Below the pieces are notes generated by a model. The model was not told the origin of the DNA, did not search any database, and saw only the letters and a program-made list of their open reading frames with translations. Below are positions 36,127 through 45,092 of a DNA stretch of 64,000 nt, piece by piece; positions within the stretch are counted from its first letter, which is position 1; every line of letters starts with the position of its first letter. The translations under genes and the position numbers were made by a program. Source of the stretch: an uncultured Lachnospiraceae bacterium (lineage in GTDB: Bacteria > Bacillota > Clostridia > Lachnospirales > Lachnospiraceae); assembly GCA_910577175.1 (NCBI GenBank), contig CAJTLU010000006.1, forward strand, positions 37,535 to 101,534, in the 5' to 3' direction.

Positions 36127-37326
36127 ATGAACGAAATTATAACAGAACGTCCAAATTTATTTGAACCGAACGTATACATTACTATGTGCGTTGAAGTAAC
36201 AGGAAAACCATGTCCGCAAAAGCTGGCTGCCGCTGTATCGGAAGCATACAAGGCAAACGAAGCGACTATGTCAAGAATTGTTTTAGAGCAGGGTGTTGCT
36301 TCCTATGAGAAGCTTGCCGTTTCCGGCTGTAAAGTAGAGATTACGGATAAAAGCTGGCTGGAGCTTGTCAGGGAAAATGAAAAGCTTCCCTATGCAATTG
36401 ACAAAGGAGAGCTTGTCAGAACCTTTGTGATTCCGTCCGAAGCCGATACCCGGATTATGATTATGGCACACCATCTAGCAGGCGACGGCAAATCGATTCT
36501 GTACTTTATCAAGGATATTATGAACGCTTTCGGGCAGGTGCCGCTTACCTATAAGCCTCTATCCCTGCTTCACAGAGCCTCCTTCCCGGAAACAGGCTTG
36601 TCTGTCCCTGCAAAGCTATATGCCCGCTACTGTAACCGCAAATGGAAACACCTTTTTTTTACCTGGCAGGACTATTCTGATTTGCATAATAAGTATTGGG
36701 ACACCTTTTCCTCTGACATAGAGTATAAAACCCTGTCGATTGCTGAAACCGCGCAGATAATAGAAGAGGCAAAGCAAATCGGATGCTCTGTCAACAGCTA
36801 TCTTGTCACTATGTTTTTACAGAAGTATCAGAAGAAATGCGAGGTCGGAATACCGGTCAGTATACGGGAAGACAAAAACGAGGCTATGTCAAACCTCGTC
36901 TCCGGCATCCGCATCCGCTATCAGTTTGACACGCAAAAGAGCTTTGCAGAAAATGCAATGCAGGTTCACAAAAGGATTAAAAAAGCACTGCGGCAAAAAA
37001 GAGTATTTGTATTACAGTTTCTTGCCAGCCTTCCGGCAACCTTGCTGGACGCCGTTTTACTAACGACTTACGATTGCTATTCTGACCGGTTAGCAGAACA
37101 GACTGCAAAAGTAATGAGCTATACCGGAGAAAAAACAAGGGATTTAGGCGTTACCAATCTGGCAGTACCCGATATACCTCTCCTCTATGGGGAGCACCAA
37201 ATCAAAAACATAATTTTTGTTCCCCCCGCAATTTCCTATGCCCATAATATCATCGGCATTATAACCGTTCAGGGGAAAATGACAATCTCATTTCACAAAA
37301 TGCAGCAGCATAGCATTATGAAATAG
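36127..37326 (+). CDS. Condensation-domain-like acyltransferase
   Basis: 399 residues with the HHxxxDG catalytic motif as HHLAGDGKS (about residue 118), and a fold-consistent second half (VGIPVSIREDKN and NLVSGIRIRY). It belongs to the chloramphenicol acetyltransferase/condensation superfamily, stand-alone like PapA or alcohol acetyltransferases rather than part of an NRPS. Start at 36127 has GAGGGAAAC. Probably acylates the product of the SDR encoded just before it. Confidence 0.75.
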   Translation: MNEIITERPNLFEPNVYITMCVEVTGKPCPQKLAAAVSEAYKANEATMSRIVLEQGVASYEKLAVSGCKVEITDKSWLELVRENEKLPYAIDKGELVRTFVIPSEADTRIMIMAHHLAGDGKSILYFIKDIMNAFGQVPLTYKPLSLLHRASFPETGLSVPAKLYARYCNRKWKHLFFTWQDYSDLHNKYWDTFSSDIEYKTLSIAETAQIIEEAKQIGCSVNSYLVTMFLQKYQKKCEVGIPVSIREDKNEAMSNLVSGIRIRYQFDTQKSFAENAMQVHKRIKKALRQKRVFVLQFLASLPATLLDAVLLTTYDCYSDRLAEQTAKVMSYTGEKTRDLGVTNLAVPDIPLLYGEHQIKNIIFVPPAISYAHNIIGIITVQGKMTISFHKMQQHSIMK

Positions 37327-37498
37327 CCTCTTCAAATGGCACAGATGCCCTGTAAAATACGTTTGACACGGTAAAACGCTCCATGAAAAAGACCGTATCA
37401 ATTTGTCCTGAAATTGATATCAGGCGCTTGTATTGGTGCAATCATTGCTGGCATTGCGGCAGCATTACTGGCAAAATATGGAGTATGAGTATAGGAAA

Positions 37499-37536
37499 GC
37501 CGGGGACTGCGCTTCGTGCGAGGCCCCGGCTTATTA
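37499..37536 (+). terminator. Terminator between condensation gene and aminopeptidase
   Basis: GCCGGGG (37499-37505) pairs with CCCCGGC (37524-37530), followed by TTATT. Just before it, about 37407-37488, a short hydrophobic open stretch (GACIGAIIAGIAAALLAKYGV) may be the tail of a lost small membrane protein. Confidence 0.6.
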
Positions 37537-37549
37537 TGTCATCTTTCGT

Positions 37550-38818
37550 TTAGCTGAAAAACCTTGTAAGCAGCTGCTCCAAATATCTGATATCGTTTCT
37601 GCCCGCAAGCTCTCTGACGGAATGCATTGCAAGCAGCGGTACGCCGATATCGATTGCGCGCATCGGGAGCCAGGAGGAAATAATCGGTCCCAGAGTGCTG
37701 CCTCCTGCCACATCGCCGTGATTTGCAAACTTCTGGTACAAAACGCCTGCCTCCTCGCAAAGCATCTGCACGATTGCCGACGTTTCGGTATCAAAGGCAT
37801 ACCGCTGGCTGGTGTTTATTTTCAGCACCACGCCCTGATTCAGTACGGCACGGTTGACCGGGTCATAGTTTTCCTGCCGGCTCGGATGCAACGCATGTGC
37901 CGCATCAACGGACAAAAGAATGCCCTTTGCCATCGCCTGCTGCAGTTCCTGCCTTTTTGCCCCCAGTCCTTCATAAATCCGCTCCAGAATCCCCGCGGTC
38001 AGGGCGCTGTCCGCTCCCTGCTTGGAACGGCTGCCGATTTCCTCATGGTCGTAAAGCACTACCATAGAAAGCCCCCTCTGGTGCCTTGCACTGCAAATCG
38101 CCTGCAGCAACGCATAGCAGGAAAGCTGGTTATCCAGACGGGACGCAGAAATAAACTCCTCCTGCTCCCCGAGCAGACAGGCAGGCTCCGTACAGTACAC
38201 GGAAAGGTCAAAGTCCAGAATATCCTTCGCCTGTACCTGAAGCTCCCTTGCCAACAGCCCGGTAAAGTAGGAATCCTTCACCTCCTCTCCTGTCATTCCA
38301 AGTAACGGCAGTAAATCACGCTGCGGCTTATACTCGACGCCCTTATTCACTTCACGGTTCATATGAATCGCCAGATTCGGCACAATCAGAAGCGGACGCT
38401 TAAAATCCACGGTCTGCAGACGGGGCGTGTAAGCGGTTTCCCCACGCAGGACTACCCTGCCTGCAAGGGAAAGCGGACGGTCGAACCATGTGTTCAAAAT
38501 GGCTCCGCCGTAAGCCTCTACGTTCAGCCGCTTATACTCCCCCGCGGCAAGCTCCGCCTTCGGCTTTACACGCAGGCACGGGTAATCGGTATGCGCCGCT
38601 GCGATATACAGCGCGTCTCCCGGCGTAAACTCCGCGCCGACTGTATAGGCTGCAAGCCCTGTTCCATAAATCCGGACAAAATAAGCCCCGCCCGGCTCAG
38701 GAAAAAACGGCTCCTCTAATTTCTGTTCCACAAAACCCGCTTCCTGCAAAAAAGCGGCGGCAAGCTCCACCGAATGGTACGGGGTAACCGCCTCATTCAA
38801 ATACTGAAAAAGTTCCAT
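37550..38818 (-). CDS. M18-family aspartyl/leucyl aminopeptidase
   Basis: 422 residues, usual M18 length. Metal ligands visible in AAHTDYPCLRVK, SASRLDNQ, LYDHEEIGS, and a C-terminal FANHGDVAGGSTLG. Dinuclear zinc exopeptidase of the cytoplasm. Start at 38818 follows CAGGAGAATCGT; the longer frame has no site. Monocistronic. Confidence 0.93.
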   Translation of the reverse strand: MELFQYLNEAVTPYHSVELAAAFLQEAGFVEQKLEEPFFPEPGGAYFVRIYGTGLAAYTVGAEFTPGDALYIAAAHTDYPCLRVKPKAELAAGEYKRLNVEAYGGAILNTWFDRPLSLAGRVVLRGETAYTPRLQTVDFKRPLLIVPNLAIHMNREVNKGVEYKPQRDLLPLLGMTGEEVKDSYFTGLLARELQVQAKDILDFDLSVYCTEPACLLGEQEEFISASRLDNQLSCYALLQAICSARHQRGLSMVVLYDHEEIGSRSKQGADSALTAGILERIYEGLGAKRQELQQAMAKGILLSVDAAHALHPSRQENYDPVNRAVLNQGVVLKINTSQRYAFDTETSAIVQMLCEEAGVLYQKFANHGDVAGGSTLGPIISSWLPMRAIDIGVPLLAMHSVRELAGRNDIRYLEQLLTRFFS

Positions 38819-38944
38819 ACGATTCTCCTGTTTCCTGTATCCTGTGATAAACTCCGGGGCAATCCGCCCGGAAAGCTTCCTATACGATAAAACGGGGCTG
38901 CGCCCATGCAACAGCCCCTGACAATCTCCTGTTTTACTTGAGTT

Positions 38945-40891
38945 TTAATCCTCTACTGAAAATATAGAAACATTGCTTGTCAGCTTCTCCTTCAGATGCA
39001 CAAGCTCTTCGGTCTGCTTTCTGCACTCCTCTAACACGGTGCTTACCTCGTACATGGAAGCAGAGGTCTCCTGTGCGCTGGCAGCATTTTCCTCTGCAAT
39101 CGCTGCCAGACCCTCTACGATATTTACAACACCTTCTCGCAGGTCTGCCAGCGCCTTTGTCTGCTTGAAGATTTCCTTGATTGCCTTCATTACCGCAGTA
39201 ACTTCGGAGCTTAACGCTGAGAATACCTTTAATGTCTCATCTAACTTGTCATTCTGCACATTGATGCTCGCCGATACACCGTTCATCGTCTTTACACTTG
39301 CATTGGAGTTCATAATCAGCATCTCGACAATCTCACGGATTTCCTCTGCCGAAGCACGGGACTGCTCTGCCAGCTGCCTGATTTCATCCGCAACGACCGC
39401 GAAGCCCATCCCGGCCTCTCCCGCCCTTGCCGCTTCAATGGAGGCATTCAGGGAAAGAAGGTTCGTCTGGCTTGCGATGCTGGCAATCATATCGGTTGCC
39501 TTCTGGATATTCTGTGCAGATTCGTTCGTCTCATTCGTCTGCTTCCTGATTTCGTTGATGGCATCGTCCGCTTCCTTACTGATAATCAGTAACTCCTGCA
39601 GCGTCTTATCCGCATCGATACTATATTCATCCATCTTCTTCGCACTGGTACTGAGATGGTCAACCTCGGAAACTGCTACCTCGATAGCCTCGCCTATCTG
39701 GGCAACCTGATTGTTTGCCTGCATGGTCTCCGTAGCCTGCGCAGTAGCGCCCTTTGCAATCTCCTCAACGGCAATATTGACATTGTCCACGGTATCGCTA
39801 ATCTTATTCATCGATTCGTTAATCAAATCGGAAAAATCGGAAACCTCTTTCGCAGAGCTGTGAATGCTGCGGACAATTCCTTTTAAATCCTCTACCAGCT
39901 TTTTCACGGACCTTGCGATATCCCCGATTTCATCCTTGCGCTTGACGGCACTATCCGGAATATCGATTGCCAGTCTGCCTTCTGCCAGCCCCTTCAGGTT
40001 CTCGATGTTCGGCTTGATTACCCTTGCAATCCGCCATACCATATAGAAAGCGACCGCCACAATCAGAAAGCCAATCAGCAGGCCTCCTACCAGCAGCTTG
40101 ACAAAAGAGCCGCTCATCTGCCCGTCGATTTCCGCACGGTTCACCCCGCACAAAACTACACCGACCACCTCGCCTGTACTTTCCTGCATCAGCGGGTAAT
40201 AGCATACCGCGTAGGAATCTCCTCCGAAAGACGCCTCGGAATCATAATAATAATTCCCCTCCGCGACCTTTTGATACACCTTGGCATCTATCTTACTGAG
40301 AGACAGCTTTGTCCCGTCCTCCCTGCGTGTCGTCATCACACAGGTATCCCCGAAGAACACCATGACGTCAACGTTCGCCTTCTCTCCCATGTCATCCAGA
40401 TACTCATATAACGGGGAGAGTTCCGTGGTTCCCTTGTAAAAAACACCATCTGTACAAGAGTAATCGCCGCGGGCATGGACAGCAAACGTCTCCGCAGCCG
40501 AAACCGCCAGATTCTTCATCTCACTGTGCATCAGCTTATGTACCAGCTTTTTCGTGCTTACTGCAGAGTCAGTAAGATAAAACAGGCTGAGGATTATACT
40601 CGGCAGCATTGCAATGCCAAGAATCCGCACAACAAGCGTATACCAGCTCTTGTTCGCATTTGCAGCCTTCTTCTCTGCCTTCCTTGCTTCTCTCTCTTCT
40701 TCTGCCTCCACATCGCTGAAGTCCATATCGAACATGGCAAACTCGCCCTCGTCCTCCAAGACCTCCTCTGCGGCTGCCATCTCCTCCAGATATTCTGCCG
40801 ACAGCTCTTCCCCCTGCTCTGCATCCGGCTTTATCGCTGTACCGGTTCCATGTTCCGGCTCATTTTCTAAAAGCTCTTCTGTCGTATTCAT
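38945..40891 (-). CDS. Methyl-accepting chemotaxis protein with acidic N-terminal extension
   Basis: 648 residues from the ATG at 40891 (AAAGGAGAGCGGTA upstream). Residues 1-85 form an unusual, strongly acidic cytoplasmic region; then a membrane segment, a periplasm-side sensor domain with a sCache/dCache-like look, a second membrane segment near 290, HAMP, and a long signalling helix containing SLNASIEAARAGEAGMGFAVVADEIRQLAEQS. It signals to CheA. The extension before the first membrane segment is not usual for MCPs. Confidence 0.93.
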   Translation of the reverse strand: MNTTEELLENEPEHGTGTAIKPDAEQGEELSAEYLEEMAAAEEVLEDEGEFAMFDMDFSDVEAEEEREARKAEKKAANANKSWYTLVVRILGIAMLPSIILSLFYLTDSAVSTKKLVHKLMHSEMKNLAVSAAETFAVHARGDYSCTDGVFYKGTTELSPLYEYLDDMGEKANVDVMVFFGDTCVMTTRREDGTKLSLSKIDAKVYQKVAEGNYYYDSEASFGGDSYAVCYYPLMQESTGEVVGVVLCGVNRAEIDGQMSGSFVKLLVGGLLIGFLIVAVAFYMVWRIARVIKPNIENLKGLAEGRLAIDIPDSAVKRKDEIGDIARSVKKLVEDLKGIVRSIHSSAKEVSDFSDLINESMNKISDTVDNVNIAVEEIAKGATAQATETMQANNQVAQIGEAIEVAVSEVDHLSTSAKKMDEYSIDADKTLQELLIISKEADDAINEIRKQTNETNESAQNIQKATDMIASIASQTNLLSLNASIEAARAGEAGMGFAVVADEIRQLAEQSRASAEEIREIVEMLIMNSNASVKTMNGVSASINVQNDKLDETLKVFSALSSEVTAVMKAIKEIFKQTKALADLREGVVNIVEGLAAIAEENAASAQETSASMYEVSTVLEECRKQTEELVHLKEKLTSNVSIFSVED

Positions 40892-41277
40892 TACCGCTCT
40901 CCTTTCCGAAAACACATCCCCCATAACCAGCTCCGGGCCCGCCGGAATGCTTTCTCCCAGTATAACATATTTTAACAAAAAAGTCCAGTTACTTTGCGGC
41001 TTTCATCAAATGTTTCCATAAAATAAAACATTATTCCACGAAATTATTGCTATTATCGCTACAATTCTTTTCTTTCTTTTCCACAAAAAAAGTTTTTTGA
41101 AAAATTTCCCTTTTCAACCGAATTATTCTATGTTATACTATACTTAACAAATTATGTTATTCTAAAGGATTTCCGGTGTACCGTAGCTTTCTCCCGGCAA
41201 AATGGCAGAAAGGGAATTTTAGGTGGAACGGGAGTGGTACCGTATACCGGCATTCAGACTCAGCACAGGAGGTTTTT

Positions 41278-42654
41278 ATGAAGCATCTGAAATACCGCAT
41301 CATTTCTGCCGTCTCCGGCAGTGTCTGCTTCTTTTTGGCAACACTTTCCGGCAGCTTTCTGGCAAGTGCGGATACACAGACGGATAATCCCCTTTCTATG
41401 GGCATACCTACTATGGAGCCCTCGTCGGAAAATGATATTGTTTCCGCTACGCCGACTACTCTACCAGCCGATACTTCTTCCAAATACACTCTTGCGGAGG
41501 CAATCATAAATGCTACGTCTCCGGCACCGGAGCTGACCAAAACGCCGGATACGATACCGTCCCCGGTGCCGACTCCGGGTCCGACCATGCCTCCGGATTC
41601 GTCCTTAACGCTGGTTTTGGGTCTGACACCGACTTCAACGCCGGTACCGAGTTTCACACCAACGCCGACTTTGACGCCGAGTCTCACGCCAACACCGACT
41701 CCGACGCCAAGCCCGACACCAACACCAAGTCCGACGCCGGAACCGTTTGTCTTTACAAAAGCGATTGCAAATGTTACCGAGTATGTCAACATCCGGGAGG
41801 GTGCTTCCACGAATACGCCGGTTCTCGGACGGCTTTTTAAGGATGGCATCGTAGAGGTTCTCGGTATTGAAGGAGAATGGGCCTATATTTCCTCCGGAAA
41901 TGTTACCGGCTATATTTTCGCCGAATATCTCCACCTCGGCGAACAGGCATTGGCGTATGCAGACAAAATTACCGCCTATAATGTAAAGGTAACTGCCAAT
42001 TCGCTTAATATCCGCTCCGGCCCTGGTACGGATTATGAAAAGCTCGGTTCTACTACCTACGGAGCTACCTTTCCTGCCCTGCTTTCCCTCTCCAACAAAG
42101 AGTGGATTGCAATACAGTACACGGCAGACACGGTTGCTTATGTGTACGCGGATTATGTCGCCCTTGTCTGCAACCAAAAGGTAGCAATGACGCTTGCAGA
42201 AATTGCCACGGCGGAACGTACTGCAAAGATTGAAAAAACCCATGTCAAGAGCATTCCGGTTACCTACCGTGACCCGATTACCATTACAGACGAGGACCTG
42301 CGCGTGTTTGCTCTTGTCGTTGCCGCAGAGGCCTACTGGGAGCCATATGAAGGTAAGCTCGCCGTTGCCAATGTCATTCTGAACCGTCTTATCGGCGGCA
42401 AGTATGGTGACACGGTATATGATGTTGTAACTGCGCCCGGACAGTTTTCGGGTTACAACCACATTGACAAGTTCACGAGCTATGACCTGAGCGATTGCTA
42501 TGCTGCCTGCAGGGAAGCCCTTTCCGGGAAAAACAACATTGGTGACTATTTATTTTTCCATGCGGATTACTATGTAAATTCCCATGACGAATGGCTGCTC
42601 TTTACTTCCTGGCACCAGATTGAAGGTCATATCTTCTTTAAACGTACCTGGTAA
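41278..42654 (+). CDS. Secreted SH3b/SleB-like cell wall hydrolase
   Basis: 458 residues: signal peptide (to about residue 32), a Pro-Thr-Ser rich linker with repeated PTPTP units (residues about 80-160), two bacterial SH3 domains (VNIREGASTNTPVLG and LNIRSGPGTDYEKLG) and a C-terminal Hydrolase_2 (SleB/CwlJ) domain (AAEAYWEPYEGKLAVANVILNR). Probably cuts peptidoglycan during growth or germination. AGGAGG before the ATG at 41278. Confidence 0.9.
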   Translation: MKHLKYRIISAVSGSVCFFLATLSGSFLASADTQTDNPLSMGIPTMEPSSENDIVSATPTTLPADTSSKYTLAEAIINATSPAPELTKTPDTIPSPVPTPGPTMPPDSSLTLVLGLTPTSTPVPSFTPTPTLTPSLTPTPTPTPSPTPTPSPTPEPFVFTKAIANVTEYVNIREGASTNTPVLGRLFKDGIVEVLGIEGEWAYISSGNVTGYIFAEYLHLGEQALAYADKITAYNVKVTANSLNIRSGPGTDYEKLGSTTYGATFPALLSLSNKEWIAIQYTADTVAYVYADYVALVCNQKVAMTLAEIATAERTAKIEKTHVKSIPVTYRDPITITDEDLRVFALVVAAEAYWEPYEGKLAVANVILNRLIGGKYGDTVYDVVTAPGQFSGYNHIDKFTSYDLSDCYAACREALSGKNNIGDYLFFHADYYVNSHDEWLLFTSWHQIEGHIFFKRTW

Positions 42655-42658
42655 TCCT

Positions 42659-43183
42659 TCACATCAGCCCTGCTAACAGAGTGCTTACCGCTACACCCGC
42701 TGCCGTTGCCACAAGCGCACCGGCAAGCGTGTAGCGGGTTTTTTTTACGCCGGCTGCCATAAAATAGACCGACATCGTGTAAAAAACCGTTTCGGTGGAG
42801 GAACAAATCAGGGAGGTTACCGTCCCCAGATAAGAGTCCGGACCGTATTCTTTAAAAATATCCAGTACAAGACCAGTCGCCGCAGAAGAGGAAAACAGCT
42901 TTACAATTACTAACGGAACCAGCTCCACCGGAAACAAAAGTACCTTTGCAACCGGCAAAAGGAGACGGGACAGTAAATCAAGAAAACCCGATGCCCGCAG
43001 CATTCCTACCCCGGTCATCAACCCGATTAAGGTCGGAAGAATCCCGAACGTCACACGGAAGCCATCCTTTGCCCCTTCGACAAACTCCCCATAAATATCC
43101 GTTTTCGCAAGCAATCCATAGCTCACCATATAAAATAAAAGAAGAGGAATACAAAAATCTGAAAGATAAATAAGAAAGTTCAT
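42659..43183 (-). CDS. spmB: Spore maturation protein B
   Basis: 174 residues, several membrane segments, with the nucleoside-recognition-type Gate motif region (SSAATGLVLDIF, SSTETVFYTMSVYF). SpmA and SpmB together are needed for spore core dehydration. It follows spmA by about 68 bases on the same strand. Confidence 0.9.
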   Translation of the reverse strand: MNFLIYLSDFCIPLLLFYMVSYGLLAKTDIYGEFVEGAKDGFRVTFGILPTLIGLMTGVGMLRASGFLDLLSRLLLPVAKVLLFPVELVPLVIVKLFSSSAATGLVLDIFKEYGPDSYLGTVTSLICSSTETVFYTMSVYFMAAGVKKTRYTLAGALVATAAGVAVSTLLAGLM

Positions 43184-43251
43184 AAAAAACGCCTGCCCGT
43201 AGGAGTTATTACACTTTATGCGCCTAACTCCTGCCGTATGCAGGCATACTT

Positions 43252-43845
43252 TTATCTCCCCTTTTTCCTATCCGTAATTTTAATAAAGATAATTGCCGCC
43301 AATGTGCTGACAAGGGTGGCAATTATCGCCGGTCCGACAATCTGCGCCGGATTGACCGAGCCGTACTGGCTCCGGTAGGCAATGATATTGACCGGTATCA
43401 GCTGGAGCGAAGAAATATTAATAATCAAAAACGTACACATCGCACGGGAGGCAACCTCTTTTTTTCCTCCCTGCGCTATATTCAGCTTCTGCAGCTCCTC
43501 CATCGCCTTTAAGCCAAACGGGGTTGCCGCCCAGCCAAGCCCGAGGATATTGGCAAGCATGTTCGATGCGATATATTCGTTCGCTTTGGAATCCTCCGGT
43601 ACCTCCGGAAACAAGAACCGCAGCACCGGACGCGCAAGACGGATAAATCGTTTCGTAAGACCGCTCGCCTGTGCAATCCGCATTACTCCTGTCCAAAGCG
43701 CCATAACGCCAAGCATCGTAATACACAGCTCCACCGCTTCCTTAGAAGAATCCAGCGCTGCGTTCCCTACTTCCTTTACGTTTCCGGTCACGGTTCCGTA
43801 AATGACGGCAATCAGAATCATTCCGCCCCATAAAAAGTTCAGCAT
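43252..43845 (-). CDS. spmA: Spore maturation protein A
   Basis: 197-residue membrane protein with MLNFLWGGMILIAVIYG start and GLGWAATPFGLKAMEELQ. Paired with spmB, showing that the organism descends from spore formers. Confidence 0.9.
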   Translation of the reverse strand: MLNFLWGGMILIAVIYGTVTGNVKEVGNAALDSSKEAVELCITMLGVMALWTGVMRIAQASGLTKRFIRLARPVLRFLFPEVPEDSKANEYIASNMLANILGLGWAATPFGLKAMEELQKLNIAQGGKKEVASRAMCTFLIINISSLQLIPVNIIAYRSQYGSVNPAQIVGPAIIATLVSTLAAIIFIKITDRKKGR

Positions 43846-43895
43846 AGCTGCTCCGAAATAAGGCTTTATCCTACCTTATGCGGCAAACCGATGTC

Positions 43896-45077
43896 TTATG
43901 CCAGCTTCCCGCCCTTTGCACCCTTTAAGGAGGCGCTGTCCAGAATGTTCGTAGAGAACGTAAACACCAGATTTTCCTCGTCGCGCTTACGTTTCAGGGC
44001 AAGCTTAATCAGACGGTCCAAGAGCTCCTTATAGCTGACGCCTAACGGCTCCCACAGATAAAACGCCAATGACCCCGGAATCGTATTGATTTCATTCAGA
44101 TAAAGCTCCCCGTTTTCTTCATCAATCATAAAGTCGATGCGCGAAACCCCGTTGCAGCCGAGACACTGGAATGCCTTCACCGCAATGGAACGCACACGCT
44201 CCCGCTGCTCGGCACTAAGTTCTGCCGGAATCTTCCGCTGCACGCTCGCCATTCCCTTCGAGCCTCCCTTACCGCCGCTCAGATACTTATCCTCATAGCT
44301 TAAAATATCCTTGGTATGCAAAGGCTCCTCACACTCGGAGGCCTCTGCCTCCATACTGTCCCCGACAACGGAGCAGTTAATTTCACGCAGCGCTAAAATC
44401 GCATGCTCTACAATCACCTGATTTGCATACTGGAATGCCGTATCGGCGGCAAGAAGCAGCTCCTCTCTGTTTTTAGCAACGCTGATTCCGACACTGGAGC
44501 CTAAGTTCACAGGCTTAATAATCACCGGATAGCCCAGCTCCGCCTCAATTCTTGCAGTCATTGCATCCCCCTGCCTGTAGTCCTTTACAGAAAAATACAG
44601 ACAATCTAACACCGGAATCCCATTATCCTTCAGAATCATCTTGGAAATATATTTGTCCATGCCTACCGCAGATGCTGTCACATCGCAGCCGACAAACGGA
44701 ACTCCTATTGTCTTTAAATAGCCCTGCAGGGTCCCGTCCTCGACATTGGTGCCATGCACTACCGGGAATGCCACATCGATCTCCTGCTTCTTCGGTTTTC
44801 CAAAACGCTTTACCGGGTACTCCGTCAAAAAGCATCGGCCCTCCTCATTGACAAGAATCACGCGTGTACTTTCCTTTATCAGCTGTCCCATCGCCTTATA
44901 CGCTTCTATATTTCCTGTATTTTCCCCGATATACATCTCATTTTCCTTGGAAATATACACAGGAATAATTTCATACTTTTCCGTATCCATGTTGGCAATT
45001 GCCTGGATGCCTGAAATAACCGACACCTCATGCTCTACGCTTTTTCCGCCAAACATTACCGCAACTCTGATTTTCAT
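43896..45077 (-). CDS. ddl: D-alanine--D-alanine ligase
   Basis: 393 residues of ATP-grasp Ddl with VAVMFGGKSVEHEVS at the start, PVVHGTNVEDGTLQGYL, IIKPVNLGSSVGISV and a C-terminal EINTIPGSLAFYLWE. Makes the D-Ala-D-Ala dipeptide for the murF enzyme encoded immediately upstream in the same operon. Start at 45077 is preferred (AAGGAAGG 8 bases before). Confidence 0.94.
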   Translation of the reverse strand: MKIRVAVMFGGKSVEHEVSVISGIQAIANMDTEKYEIIPVYISKENEMYIGENTGNIEAYKAMGQLIKESTRVILVNEEGRCFLTEYPVKRFGKPKKQEIDVAFPVVHGTNVEDGTLQGYLKTIGVPFVGCDVTASAVGMDKYISKMILKDNGIPVLDCLYFSVKDYRQGDAMTARIEAELGYPVIIKPVNLGSSVGISVAKNREELLLAADTAFQYANQVIVEHAILALREINCSVVGDSMEAEASECEEPLHTKDILSYEDKYLSGGKGGSKGMASVQRKIPAELSAEQRERVRSIAVKAFQCLGCNGVSRIDFMIDEENGELYLNEINTIPGSLAFYLWEPLGVSYKELLDRLIKLALKRKRDEENLVFTFSTNILDSASLKGAKGGKLA

Positions 45078-45092
45078 AAACTGCACCTTCCT

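Noticed and set aside
41157..41849. GVGVGLGVGVG-rich minus-strand ORF
   Set aside because: Antisense reading of the Pro-Thr linker in the SleB-like hydrolase.
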